NCBI GenBank assembly: GCA_018223185.1
Contig: JAAEYW010000006.1
Coordinates: 124,001 to 188,000, forward strand
DNA: 64,000 bases
Direction of reading: 5' to 3'
Source: Oceanospirillales bacterium
Lineage (GTDB): Bacteria > Pseudomonadota > Gammaproteobacteria > Pseudomonadales > Balneatricaceae
The notes beneath the pieces were generated by a model. The model had not been told where the DNA came from. It did no database searches and saw only the letters and a program-made list of their open reading frames with translations. Of the stretch, positions 38,129 through 47,161 are shown in pieces; position 1 is the stretch's first letter, and every line of letters starts with the position of its first letter. Both the position numbers and the translations under genes were made by a program.

Positions 38129-38186
38129 GCATCTGCCACTTAGCCTGACGCCATATCTGCTTGTATGCCTGCCCCGACCTTATGTG

Positions 38187-39218
38187 CTACGCCTTTCTTT
38201 CCAGCTCAGCAATGGCTTTAACAGACTCAGAGATCAGTTCAGGGCCGCGATAGATAAAGCCGGTGTATACCTGTACCAGCGAAGCCCCGGCCTCAATCTT
38301 TTCTGCCGCATCAAAACCATTGGTGATACCGCCTACACCGATAATCGGCAATGCACCATCCAGTTCACGGGCCAGAATACGGATCGCCTTAGTCGCCGCA
38401 TTGCGCACTGGCACGCCACTCAGCCCGCCGGCTTCCTGCGCGACCGGTGAATCTTCAACTCCCGCCCGTGACAGAGTTGTGTTAGTGGCGATCACACCAT
38501 CTATCTCATATGATTTGAGTGAAGCGGCAACCAGAGCAAACTCCTCTTCACTCATGTCCGGTGCAATCTTAACCGCGATTGGTACATATTTTCCATGCAA
38601 CTGAGCCAGGCGAGCCTGCTCTGTTTTAAGCGCTGCCAGCAACTCATTAAGCGAGTCACCGAACTGCAATGTCCGCAGTCCCGGTGTATTTGGTGAAGAA
38701 ACGTTGACGGTAATATAGCTTGCCTTGTCGTATACCTTACGCATACAGATCAGGTAATCGTCCGTGGCTTTCTCGACCGGAGTATCAAAGTTCTTGCCGA
38801 TATTGATTCCCAGAATGCCAGTATATCGGCTCTTTTCTATATTTTTCAGCAGCGCATCGACGCCCTGATTATTGAACCCCATACGATTGATAATTGCCTG
38901 GCGCTCAGGAATGCGAAACAGGCGAGGCTGGGGGTTACCCGGCTGTGGTCTTGGTGTCACCGTACCCACTTCTATAAAACCAAAACCCAGCGAAGCCATA
39001 CCATCAATTGCGATGCCGTTTTTATCCAGCCCCGCAGCAAGTCCGACAGGGTTAGGGAATTTAATACCCATCACCTCAACCGGCAGACTCATTGTCTTGA
39101 TACGAAAAAGTGAGTTTAATCCGATACTGGACATCAGGTTAAGACTGTTCAGCGACAGGTCATGGGCCGTTTCAGGGTCGAGCTTAAACAACAAAGATCG
39201 GGCAGCTTGATAGAGCAT
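38187..39218 (-). CDS. pyrD: Dihydroorotate dehydrogenase (quinone, class 2)
   Basis: PyrD (343 residues) oxidises dihydroorotate to orotate and feeds electrons to ubiquinone at the inner membrane. Class 2 features are the N-terminal membrane-associating helices ([21 protein letters not shown]), the catalytic serine in [11 protein letters not shown] and the FMN phosphate-binding stretch [13 protein letters not shown]. The ATG at 39218 matches the Pseudomonas N-terminus; an upstream in-frame GTG at 39230 would add four residues. Confidence 0.96.
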   Translation of the reverse strand: MLYQAARSLLFKLDPETAHDLSLNSLNLMSSIGLNSLFRIKTMSLPVEVMGIKFPNPVGLAAGLDKNGIAIDGMASLGFGFIEVGTVTPRPQPGNPQPRLFRIPERQAIINRMGFNNQGVDALLKNIEKSRYTGILGINIGKNFDTPVEKATDDYLICMRKVYDKASYITVNVSSPNTPGLRTLQFGDSLNELLAALKTEQARLAQLHGKYVPIAVKIAPDMSEEEFALVAASLKSYEIDGVIATNTTLSRAGVEDSPVAQEAGGLSGVPVRNAATKAIRILARELDGALPIIGVGGITNGFDAAEKIEAGASLVQVYTGFIYRGPELISESVKAIAELERKA

Positions 39219-39282
39219 GGGATACCACACGTAAAATTAAAGTGCGGGCATTATATGCAAAGCCGCAGGCGCTGTAAAAAAA

Positions 39283-39501
39283 TCAGAGCCTTTCGATAGA
39301 ACTGAATTTTCCCGCATCCGTAAATGAGATGCGAAAACTCCCCTGAATTCCGTTGTGTAACAGATAGGGTTGCAACAGTGATGAGGGGAATTTCACCCGC
39401 CGTCCATCACGACTGGTGGCCAGCACATCCCTCACTTGCTGAGTGTAATGAGCCAGGTACTGTTCCTGAGTTAAACTTATATCGACGATTATCTGTTGCA
39501 T
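39283..39501 (-). CDS. DUF2835 family protein
   Basis: This 72-residue protein is a complete DUF2835 domain, with ISLTQEQYLAHYTQQVRDV, the SRDGRRVKFPSSLLQPYL block and the closing GSFRISFTDAGKFSSIERL. The function is unknown. It sits 64 bases upstream of pyrD on the same strand and could share its transcript. Confidence 0.85.
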   Translation of the reverse strand: MQQIIVDISLTQEQYLAHYTQQVRDVLATSRDGRRVKFPSSLLQPYLLHNGIQGSFRISFTDAGKFSSIERL

Positions 39502-39871
39502 AGGCTGATTTTAGCAGTGACGGCTATCTGTAAATATTGGGTTCAGCGCTATTCTACTGCCCGCTCAGGGACGACGCCAGCTATAACAGCCAAGCCTCAG
39601 CCAGCCACGTTCATAACTATTCAGCGATCCACCAAAACCCGGCATTTGTGAACCGGAATATAACGGAAACAAGCGTTTATATCTGTCTAAAAGTTATCCT
39701 TTTGGCACACTTTTCAGTTATGCTACTACCGCTGCAGCAGTACTGCCAATCGGTATAGCCGCCTCCCAGCAGGCAACATTAACGACAGCAATCAGTCACA
39801 CGAATATCTGTAGTAAAAGTACCTGAAATAAGAGTTCTGGAGCCGGGCAATAACCGGAGATAAACCCACTT
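39502..39871. other. Divergent intergenic region DUF2835 gene/batD
   Basis: I see no supported gene in these 370 bases. A short open frame at 39537-39758 has no ribosome binding site or family resemblance. The right end should carry the batD promoter; TTGGCA near 39703 is a possible -35, without a convincing -10. Confidence 0.4.
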
Positions 39872-41587
39872 ATGTCGCACATGTTTCATCATACCCGTTA
39901 CCTTATTGCCGGCTTAATTGCACTGGTTACCTTACCCGCATGGGCTCAGCTCAATGTTTTTCCTGACCGGTTTGCTATCACCGAAGGTGAAACCATCCAG
40001 CTTACCGTTGAGGTGGATCAGCGCACCGCAAACCGCCCGGATTTCTCACCACTGACAAAGGATTTTCACTTTCTCGGCAGCAAACAGATGACTGTCTCCA
40101 GTTATGCCAACGGCGCCAATCAGAATATCACCCGCTGGAAAATTCTCCTTCGCCCACGCCGTGCAGGCGACCTGCAGATTCCGATACTTCAGCTCAATGA
40201 CGAACATAGCCAGCCGCAACTGATCACCGTCGAAGGCGTTAGCGGGGCTGCAGCCCTGATCAGCAGCGATGCGTTTCTGGAAAGTTCGGTAGACAGTAAC
40301 GAGGTTTATCAGAACAGCCAGCTTCTTTATAGCATCAGGCTGTATCATCTTGATGAGTTGCCGCCCATGTCGACCCTGTCGGAACTGATTATACCCGGCA
40401 CCAGAACAGTCCCTCTCGGTGATAAACAACGGTACAACCGCCAGATGAAAGGCCAGACCTATCAGGTGACCGAGCAAAGTTACGCAATCTTTCCCGGACA
40501 GAGCGGCCTGCTGACAATCCCCTCAGCGCACTTCAGTGCCGGCCCCGGAACGCCGGAACTGAATACCGACCCGATCTCAGTTGATGTATTACCCCGTGTA
40601 TCCCAGGCAGTACGCGGCTACTGGTTACCTGCCAGCAAGCTTATCCTTGAAGATCTCACCGAAGGAGACACCCGTCTCGTGCTGGGTGAAAGCCAGATAC
40701 GTATCCTGAAGATCAGTGCCGAGGGACTGATGGCCGAACAACTGCCAGCACTGATGTCACTGCGCAATGAACTGGCGCAGATCACCGTTGAAGATATCAG
40801 CCTGGAACAGAACGTCACCGCAAAAGGCGTGATCAGCAGTCGTACCGAAACCGTACGTATTACCCCTGCTGAGCGAGGTGAAGTCACCCTGCCTGAGATC
40901 ATCATTCCCTGGTGGAATATTAATCTCGATAAAAGTGAGAAAGTCAGCTTAGCTCAGGTGGTTCTCAAAGTTGAACCACCCGCGCCGCCTGAGACAGCGA
41001 CTACACCGACAGCCAGTGATATGGACCAGAAAGCGGCTGCCGTTACACCGCTCAGTCCGGCTGATGCCTCCCCCGACAGCAGCAATATACGTTTACTTAT
41101 CTGGCTGCTAACCGCGATAGCCGTGATCTCCTCGCTGGGCTGGCTCTACAGCCACTCAGCTCAGCGGCGCAAAACGTTTGATATAGGCAACACTGATGCT
41201 GGCGAGATGGATGCTCAGTCCAATACGCCACTCCAGGCATCCCGGAAAAACGGGCTGAATGAAAACGCGGCTCAGGGAAAAATGAACTCTCTGTCGCAGG
41301 ACGAGAAAAATGCCTTCAATAAAGCAATTGAAGCCTGCAACAGAGATATTCCACTTGAAGCCCGACTGTTAATTCTGGACTGGGCGAGACTGTTCTGGCC
41401 AGACGCTAAGTTCTCCCACAGCCTTGACCTGAGTGAACTCAACAACAGTAAAACGCTGGAGTTATTGCTGCTCGATATGGAAAGCTATATCAGCGGCGCC
41501 GAAACTGATCAGTGGTCTGGCGATCTGCTGGCACAGGCTCTCAGGCATATCCGGGAAAATCGGCTGAAACATGATAAGCATAGCTGA
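39872..41587 (+). CDS. batD: BatD family protein
   Basis: The 571-residue protein has a signal peptide ending near LPAWAQ, then immunoglobulin-like repeats typical of BatD (NVFPDRFAITEGETIQLTVEV, FHFLGSKQMTVSSYANG with the Q-x-x-x-x-W-x-x-x-LRP pattern, SVDVLP). A single transmembrane helix lies near residue 412 (LLIWLLTAIAVISSLGWLY), with a cytosolic helical tail. Most of it is therefore periplasmic. BatD normally sits beside MoxR and the von Willebrand BatA/BatB genes; here it is alone, 7 kb from a MoxR-DUF58 operon on the other strand. Confidence 0.85.
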   Translation: MSHMFHHTRYLIAGLIALVTLPAWAQLNVFPDRFAITEGETIQLTVEVDQRTANRPDFSPLTKDFHFLGSKQMTVSSYANGANQNITRWKILLRPRRAGDLQIPILQLNDEHSQPQLITVEGVSGAAALISSDAFLESSVDSNEVYQNSQLLYSIRLYHLDELPPMSTLSELIIPGTRTVPLGDKQRYNRQMKGQTYQVTEQSYAIFPGQSGLLTIPSAHFSAGPGTPELNTDPISVDVLPRVSQAVRGYWLPASKLILEDLTEGDTRLVLGESQIRILKISAEGLMAEQLPALMSLRNELAQITVEDISLEQNVTAKGVISSRTETVRITPAERGEVTLPEIIIPWWNINLDKSEKVSLAQVVLKVEPPAPPETATTPTASDMDQKAAAVTPLSPADASPDSSNIRLLIWLLTAIAVISSLGWLYSHSAQRRKTFDIGNTDAGEMDAQSNTPLQASRKNGLNENAAQGKMNSLSQDEKNAFNKAIEACNRDIPLEARLLILDWARLFWPDAKFSHSLDLSELNNSKTLELLLLDMESYISGAETDQWSGDLLAQALRHIRENRLKHDKHS

Positions 41588-41629
41588 AACCGTTTCGGTC
41601 GTTATCAAAGGCCCGTTGAGGCAACTTAT

Positions 41630-42535
41630 TCAGTCAGCGGGTTCCAGTACCTGATGCAGCGCCGTTTTCAGATCAGGATAGGCAAATTTATAACCAGCCT
41701 TAAGCAACCTTTCGGGATAAACGTTTTGCCCCTTAACCAACAGATCGCTCCCTTCACCCAGTATCAGATCAAGTACGATCGCCGGGACCCTCAGCCAGCA
41801 CGGCCGGGATAAAACTGCCGCCAGCTCCCGACTGAACGTTTCATTGGTCACCGCTTCAGGCGCCGTGAGATTATAAGCACCGTCAAACTCATTTTGGGTC
41901 AGCATCATACAGATAATCTCAATCTCATCATCTATATGAATCCAGGACATCCACTGATCACCTCTGGCCACCGGTCCGCCAAGACCGAGCCTGAACGCAG
42001 GCAACATTTTTGCCAATGCGCCGCCATTACCCAGTACCACACCGGTTCTGATCAGGCATACCCTGACCCCCATCGCCTCAGCCCTGAGTGCTTCACTCTC
42101 CCAGTTTTGACATAACCGGTGAGTATAATCATCAATGATCTGGCCACTTTCATTCAGCAGCAGATCATCTGTACGGCAGCCATAAAATCCGATAGCGGAA
42201 CCACTGATAAGCACCTCAGGGCTATGCTCCAGCCGCCGAATCAGCGAGATAAGATCGGCAGTCATGTTCATCCGGCTGTCAATCAATGCCTGCTTGCGCT
42301 TGTCACTCCAGCGCTTATCGGCAATACCCTCTCCGGCCAGATTAATAATGCCATCAATCTGTTCGTCACTGCTGATCTGATTAAGATCAGTAATTACCCG
42401 GACCGAGGAGCCGAACAGCTTACGGGCTTTAATCTCAGATCGGGTGAGAACCACCGCTTCATGGTCATAGTCCAGCAATCGGGGAATAAGATGACGACCA
42501 ATAAAACCGGTACCACCGCTGATCAGAACCTTCAT
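41630..42535 (-). CDS. TIGR01777 family NAD(P)-dependent epimerase
   Basis: This 301-residue protein is an extended short-chain dehydrogenase with the NAD(P) loop GGTGFIGRHLIPRLL and the NLAGEGIADKRWSDKRKQ stretch that marks the TIGR01777 (YfcH/SulA-like) group. The family's C-terminal DUF1731 helix-rich segment (VLSRPCWLRVPAIVLDLILGE) is also present. The substrate is unknown. It is convergent with batD and divergent from riboflavin synthase. Confidence 0.9.
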   Translation of the reverse strand: MKVLISGGTGFIGRHLIPRLLDYDHEAVVLTRSEIKARKLFGSSVRVITDLNQISSDEQIDGIINLAGEGIADKRWSDKRKQALIDSRMNMTADLISLIRRLEHSPEVLISGSAIGFYGCRTDDLLLNESGQIIDDYTHRLCQNWESEALRAEAMGVRVCLIRTGVVLGNGGALAKMLPAFRLGLGGPVARGDQWMSWIHIDDEIEIICMMLTQNEFDGAYNLTAPEAVTNETFSRELAAVLSRPCWLRVPAIVLDLILGEGSDLLVKGQNVYPERLLKAGYKFAYPDLKTALHQVLEPAD

Positions 42536-42616
42536 ACAGATCTCCTAAAAGGCGTTGCAATCAAAGCTTTCTGTCTCTATAAACATAGTCCAGTGAAAAT
42601 TTAACAGGAAATAATT

Positions 42617-43237
42617 ATGTTCACCGGTATTGTTCAGGGCACTGCTACCGTTATTACGACAGTAATGAAGAATCAGTTCATGCAGCTGACGCTGGAATTT
42701 CCCCGGCAGCACTGTGATAACCTTCAAACCGGTGCCAGTGTGGCAATCAACGGCACCTGCCTGACCATAACAGCATTCAGCGCAAACCAGATACAGTTCG
42801 ATCTGATTATGGAGACCCTCAGAGTAACCAACCTGGGAGAGCTAAAACCCGGTGACAAGGTTAACTTTGAACGGGCTGCCCGTATCGGCGATGAGATTGG
42901 CGGACATATGCTATCCGGTCATATTCACGGCATGGCAATGATCGATGAGATTAAACAGCCTGAGGACAATCGTATTGTATGGTTTGAAGCTGAGCCAGCG
43001 TTGATGAAATATATTCTGCCCAAAGGGTTTGTATCCCTGAACGGCTGCAGCCTCACCATCGGAGAAGTCAAAGACAACCGTTTCAACGTTTATCTGATAC
43101 CCGAAACCCTGAATGTGACGATTTTCGGTAAAGCCTCAGTGGGTGACCGGATCAACCTTGAAGTCGACAGCCAGACCCAGGCCGTCGTCGATACCGTAGA
43201 ACGGTATATGCAGAAGAACGCTATAATAAGCCGCTAG
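42617..43237 (+). CDS. ribE: Riboflavin synthase alpha subunit (enterobacterial/Vibrio type)
   Basis: This 206-residue enzyme dismutates two lumazines to riboflavin plus the pyrimidine. It has two homologous lumazine-binding halves, opening with MFTGIVQGTA and each containing an SLTIGEV- or CLTIT-type stretch plus SGHIHG. It is closest by eye to the E. coli RibE (RibC) type rather than the Bacillus type. No FMN riboswitch lies in the 80 bases upstream. REP-like palindromes begin at its 3' end. Confidence 0.92.
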   Translation: MFTGIVQGTATVITTVMKNQFMQLTLEFPRQHCDNLQTGASVAINGTCLTITAFSANQIQFDLIMETLRVTNLGELKPGDKVNFERAARIGDEIGGHMLSGHIHGMAMIDEIKQPEDNRIVWFEAEPALMKYILPKGFVSLNGCSLTIGEVKDNRFNVYLIPETLNVTIFGKASVGDRINLEVDSQTQAVVDTVERYMQKNAIISR

Positions 43238-43266
43238 AATGGCGCTTCGCGCCTGTTAGTGGCTAG
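43234..43266. repeat. REP-like palindrome, copy B1
   Basis: The hairpin GGCGC-TTC-GCGCC (43241-43253) lies between CTAG boxes; on the minus strand it reads CTAGCCACTAACA-GGCGCGAAGCGCC-ATTCTAG, close to copy A. It overlaps the ribE stop region and shares a CTAG with copy B2. Confidence 0.72.
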
Positions 43267-43292
43267 ACGGAAAGCTTCGCTTTCCTTGCTAG
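43263..43292. repeat. REP-like palindrome, copy B2
   Basis: On the minus strand CTAGCAA-GGAAAGC-GAA-GCTTTCC-GTCTAG gives a 7-bp stem with a GAA loop. The flanks match copy A while the stem differs but stays paired. Confidence 0.75.
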
Positions 43293-43635
43293 AAAAAGAC
43301 ATTACTCGCTGCTCAGAATTATCCACCTCTGCCAAACCAATCAACAACCTTCATACAAAGTATCTATTCCCTAAATCACCCCCATCCTCAATAAAGAAGG
43401 CTTTTCCTAGCAAGTGGCGAAGCCACGTCTAACGACTAGCAACGGCTTTGACAGCGCCGCTGCTATCCCCCCAACCGGATTATATACGACCATTTGACCA
43501 CTGCTATCCGGCTATCGTTGACTCAGGTCAGTCTGTGATCAACCCGGTTCGTTTTAGAATCCCTACTTTATGATTCACTTTTAATCCTGAAATAAGAAAA
43601 AAAATATCAGGTTTAAAATAAGGAAGGAGCTTTTC
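43293..43635. other. Intergenic region ribE-iorA
   Basis: No gene is supported here. Besides REP-like copy C, the right half is AT-rich and should hold the iorA promoter. An AAGGAAGGAGC ribosome binding site ends at 43630, just before the TTG start of iorA. No regulator site is obvious. Confidence 0.5.
43407..43443. repeat. REP-like palindrome, copy C
   Basis: CTAGCAA-GTGGC-GAA-GCCAC-GTCTAACGACTAGCAAC shows a 5-bp stem with a GAA loop and the same CTAG-rich flanks as the other copies. Confidence 0.72.
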
Positions 43636-45498
43636 TTGAACGCACCCCAACCACTCCAGCAGTCAACGCGTCAGTTTATTTCCGGTAATGAAGCGGTGGC
43701 ACAGGCCGCCAGAGATGCAGGCTGTTCTGTCGCATCCGCCTATCCGGGTACACCTTCGACCGAAATTCTTGAGTACATCGCAGCCTGTCCCGACATCTAT
43801 GCCGAATGGTCGATCAACGAGAAAGTCTCTCTGGAGGTGGCTATCGGCGCGTCTCTGGCTGGCGCCCGTGCACTTTGTGCCATGAAACATGTTGGCGTAA
43901 ATGTGGCGTCTGATGCTCTGATGACCCAGACACTGATCGGAGCCGTTGGTGGGCTGGTGCTTATTGTTGCCGACGATGTCGGACTCTCTTCCTCTCAAAA
44001 TGAACAGGATTCACGTTACTGGGGCCGGTTTGCTCACATCCCGGTGCTCGAACCCTCGGATGCTCAGGAAGCCTATGAGATGACCCGACGGGCCTTTGGC
44101 CTGTCGGAACAGTTTGACGTGCCGGTTATGGTGCGCCTGACAACCCGGATCTGCCATGTAAAAGGGGTTGTAGTCAGCAGTCCGGCCGAAGCCTATCAAC
44201 GTAAAAACTTCACCAAAGACCCGGCCCGTTATGTGATGGTGCCCGGCAACGCTAAACAAAGAATCCCCCTGATGATGGCCCGGGATCTGAAACTCAGTCA
44301 GGCCAGCGAAGAACACCCGCTTAACCGCGTTGAAAACGGCAGCGACCGCTGTGTCGGTTTTGTCACCTCAGGCGCGGCCTACTTTCATGTCAAAGAGGCA
44401 TACCCTGATGCTCCGGTATTCAAACTGGGTTTTAGTCACCCGGCACCGATCGAAAAGATTCGCGAATTTTCTGCAACCGTCGACAAACTCGTCGTCGTAG
44501 AAGAGGTGGAACCGCTGCTTGAAACCGAACTTCGGGCAGCAGGTATTCCGCTCTATGGCAAAGATATCCTGCCAAGAATAGGTGAACTGGCACCCCAGGT
44601 GCTGGCTCCGTGCATTGAAAAGCTGCTGGGCAAACCCTGTCAGGATCAACTGATCGAGACAACCGGACTGTTTCCCCGGCCGCCAACCCTGTGTGTCGCC
44701 TGCCCGCACCTGGGGATCTATTACTGCCTGTCCCATATCAAAAACACCATCATTGCCGGTGATATTGGTTGCTATACCCTGGGAGCCGGGCACCCTTGGA
44801 ATGCTCTGGATACGACCATCAGCATGGGGGCTTCTCTCAGCGTTGCCCAGGGAATCGATAAAGGACGCAGTGAAGCAGATCAGGATAAAAATGTACTGGC
44901 AGTCATTGGCGATTCGACCTTTATGCATATGGGCATGCAGGGACTGCTGGATATTACCTATAACAAGGGAAACGTCACCGTTCTGTTGCTGGATAACCGC
45001 GCGGTAGGAATGACAGGAGGTCAGAACGCTCCCTCGTCTGGCCTGAATATCCATGGTGAGGCAACCATGCAGGTTGATTTCCGCAAACTGTGCGAAGCCC
45101 TTGGCGTTAAGCCGGAGCGGATTCACGAGGTCAACCCGTATGAACTGCCAACACTGTTTAAGGCTCTGCGCAGTGAGGTTAAAGTCAGGGAACCTTCCGT
45201 TATTATCACTAATCAGCCCTGTGTTCTGACGGAACGTTATAGCCAGTTGCCCCCATTAAAGGTCGATGAGGACAAATGCACCGGTTGCAGCAACTGTCTC
45301 GATGTAGGCTGCCCCGCTATTCTGGTTCAGCGCAGAGAGACTGTCATCAAGCCTAACGGCCGGGAGAAAGAGCTGGCGTTTGTGAATATCGACACGGCGG
45401 CCTGCACCGGCTGTAATCTATGCACCAACACCTGTGCACCTGATGCAATTGTGCCGGCATTCAATATTGATAAGATTAATGCTGTGGAGGTGAACTGA
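43636..45498 (+). CDS. iorA: Indolepyruvate ferredoxin oxidoreductase alpha subunit
   Basis: IorA (620 residues) uses thiamine diphosphate to decarboxylate aryl pyruvates, such as indolepyruvate, to acyl-CoA while reducing ferredoxin. The pyrimidine-binding half comes first (AYPGTPSTEIL), then the thiamine-binding half (GDIGCYTLGAGHPWNA, GDSTFMHMGMQGLLDI). Two 4Fe-4S clusters sit at the C-terminus (CTGCSNCLDVGCP near 548 and CTGCNLCTNTCAP near 590). The start is TTG, well supported by GGAAGGAGC; no ATG fits better. It overlaps iorB by one base. Confidence 0.93.
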   Translation: MNAPQPLQQSTRQFISGNEAVAQAARDAGCSVASAYPGTPSTEILEYIAACPDIYAEWSINEKVSLEVAIGASLAGARALCAMKHVGVNVASDALMTQTLIGAVGGLVLIVADDVGLSSSQNEQDSRYWGRFAHIPVLEPSDAQEAYEMTRRAFGLSEQFDVPVMVRLTTRICHVKGVVVSSPAEAYQRKNFTKDPARYVMVPGNAKQRIPLMMARDLKLSQASEEHPLNRVENGSDRCVGFVTSGAAYFHVKEAYPDAPVFKLGFSHPAPIEKIREFSATVDKLVVVEEVEPLLETELRAAGIPLYGKDILPRIGELAPQVLAPCIEKLLGKPCQDQLIETTGLFPRPPTLCVACPHLGIYYCLSHIKNTIIAGDIGCYTLGAGHPWNALDTTISMGASLSVAQGIDKGRSEADQDKNVLAVIGDSTFMHMGMQGLLDITYNKGNVTVLLLDNRAVGMTGGQNAPSSGLNIHGEATMQVDFRKLCEALGVKPERIHEVNPYELPTLFKALRSEVKVREPSVIITNQPCVLTERYSQLPPLKVDEDKCTGCSNCLDVGCPAILVQRRETVIKPNGREKELAFVNIDTAACTGCNLCTNTCAPDAIVPAFNIDKINAVEVN

Positions 45499-46136
45499 TG
45501 ACCGCAACGCACCATGCCGCTGTAGAGAATCCCGGAGTGGTCACCAATATTCTGGTGGTCGGTATTGGCGGACAGGGCATAATGACCGCCGCCGATGTTC
45601 TGTCTCAGGCGGCCCTGGCGCTGGGATACGATGTTAAGAAGACCGAGGTTGCCGGCATGGCCCAGCGAGGGGGCGTGGTAACCTCGCATGTGCGCTTTGG
45701 ACAAAAAGTATTTTCGCCTGCGATCATACCCGGAGATGCAGATATGATGATCGCCTTTGAACCGGCAGAAGCTCTGCGCTGGCACAGTCACCTGAAACCC
45801 GGTGCCGTCGTCATGGTGAATGATTATCCGCTGAAACCACCGGTTGTTTCAATCGGCCTCTATGATTATCCCGAAGCACCACTGGTGCAATTAGCAGCGA
45901 GTGCTGTTGAACTACACCATTTCAACGCAGGAGAGGCCGCAATAGAACTGGGCGACCGGCGGCTGGTTAATTCAATTATGCTCGGCGCGATAGCGGATCA
46001 CCTGCCCTTCCCACCGGACATACTTGAACAGGCGCTGCTTAACCGCTTTCAGCGTAAAGGTGAGGCCCTGACTGAACTGAACCGACAGGCATTTATGCTG
46101 GGACGAAAGGCCTTTAATCGAACATCTGTTCAGTAA
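45498..46136 (+). CDS. iorB: Indolepyruvate ferredoxin oxidoreductase beta subunit
   Basis: IorB (212 residues) is the gamma-type subunit of the 2-oxoacid oxidoreductase family. It shows the GIGGQGIMTAADVLSQAAL nucleotide or CoA-binding start and the EVAGMAQRGGVVTSHVRFG block. The TGATG overlap with iorA implies coupled translation. No ferredoxin gene is adjacent, so the electron acceptor must be encoded elsewhere. A terminator follows. Confidence 0.92.
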   Translation: MTATHHAAVENPGVVTNILVVGIGGQGIMTAADVLSQAALALGYDVKKTEVAGMAQRGGVVTSHVRFGQKVFSPAIIPGDADMMIAFEPAEALRWHSHLKPGAVVMVNDYPLKPPVVSIGLYDYPEAPLVQLAASAVELHHFNAGEAAIELGDRRLVNSIMLGAIADHLPFPPDILEQALLNRFQRKGEALTELNRQAFMLGRKAFNRTSVQ

Positions 46137-46190
46137 CAGCCTGATCGGAGATTGAAAACACCCTGGCATTTTCTCACCGCCCCATTGCGT

Positions 46191-46225
46191 AAAAAGAGCA
46201 GCGTTCTACAATAGCCGCTCTTTTT
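46191..46225 (+). terminator. Intrinsic terminator after iorB
   Basis: AAAAAGAGC and GCTCTTTTT form a 9-bp stem around a 17-base loop. The T run ends just before the ATG at 46226, which argues for a later start of the next gene. Confidence 0.75.
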
Positions 46226-46246
46226 ATGTTTTATGAGGTTCCATTG

Positions 46247-47158
46247 ATGGAAACCCGAAATATTCGTGCCGACCTGACGCTTTTACTGGTGGCTGCTATC
46301 TGGGGCTTTGCCTTTGTTGCCCAGCGTCTGGGAATGGATCACCTTGGGCCATTCGGTTTTAACGGCTGTCGCTTTCTGCTGGGTGCAGTATCACTGCTGC
46401 CGCTGTTGCTGGTATTTCGCCCAAAGGCCGGTGCCACTGATCCCAAAGCAATGTTCCGGGGGAGTATCACTGCCGGTATTCTTCTGTTTCTCGGAGCATC
46501 ACTGCAACAAGCCGGTTTACTCTGGACATCGGCAGGCAACGCCGGGTTCATCACCGGACTCTATATCATTATTGTGCCTCTTATGGGACTGCTTCTGGGC
46601 CATATCACCCGACTGAATACCTGGCTGGGCGGACTGCTGGCGGTGGTCGGGCTCTACTTTCTCACGGTAGACACAAACGCAGGTGCCAGCTTCTCCATAA
46701 ATAGTGGTGACCTGCTGGTGCTCGGCAGTGCATTCTTCTGGGCCGCCCATGTGGTGGTTATCGGCAGACTGGCCAGTCAGCTGGATAACCTGCGACTGGC
46801 AATCATCCAGTTTATGATCTGTGCGTTGTTGAGTTTTATCGTTGCTCTGATCTTTGAGCAGGACAGCCTGAGCCTCTCCAACATTGTCCTGGCATGGCAG
46901 CCAATCGCCTATGCCGGCCTGCTGTCGGTCGGGGTCGCTTATACGCTTCAGGTGGTGGCACAACGCAATGCTCCGGCTTCCCATGCAGCGATCATTATGA
47001 GTCTGGAAGCGGTATTTGCAGCTCTCGGCGGGTGGTGGCTACTGGATGAAGGCTTCAGCAACCGGGCGCTGACCGGCTGTGCCCTGATGCTGGCGGGGAT
47101 GATTCTGTCACAACTGAACCTGTTCCGACGCAAGCAGCTGGCGGTCACAAACGGGTAA
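46247..47158 (+). CDS. EamA/DMT family transporter
   Basis: The 303-residue protein has ten hydrophobic segments in two EamA repeats; the first starts LTLLLVAAIWGFAFVAQRLG and the second LVLGSAFFWAAHVVVIG. It likely exports a metabolite across the inner membrane; the substrate is unknown. The ATG at 46247 has GAGG upstream and lies clear of the terminator, while the ATG at 46226 is at the end of the terminator stem. It converges with the DUF58 gene, with four bases between the stops. Confidence 0.88.
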   Translation: METRNIRADLTLLLVAAIWGFAFVAQRLGMDHLGPFGFNGCRFLLGAVSLLPLLLVFRPKAGATDPKAMFRGSITAGILLFLGASLQQAGLLWTSAGNAGFITGLYIIIVPLMGLLLGHITRLNTWLGGLLAVVGLYFLTVDTNAGASFSINSGDLLVLGSAFFWAAHVVVIGRLASQLDNLRLAIIQFMICALLSFIVALIFEQDSLSLSNIVLAWQPIAYAGLLSVGVAYTLQVVAQRNAPASHAAIIMSLEAVFAALGGWWLLDEGFSNRALTGCALMLAGMILSQLNLFRRKQLAVTNG

Positions 47159-47161
47159 TAT

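Noticed and set aside
39537-39758. Open frame of 73 codons between the DUF2835 gene and batD
   Set aside because: There is no ribosome binding site, no recognisable motif, and a composition unlike the neighbouring genes.
42536-42616. FMN riboswitch upstream of riboflavin synthase
   Set aside because: The 80-base gap is too short and lacks the conserved RFN-element helices.
43234-43443. CRISPR array
   Set aside because: There are only three palindromic copies with unequal spacing, divergent stems and no spacers of regular length.
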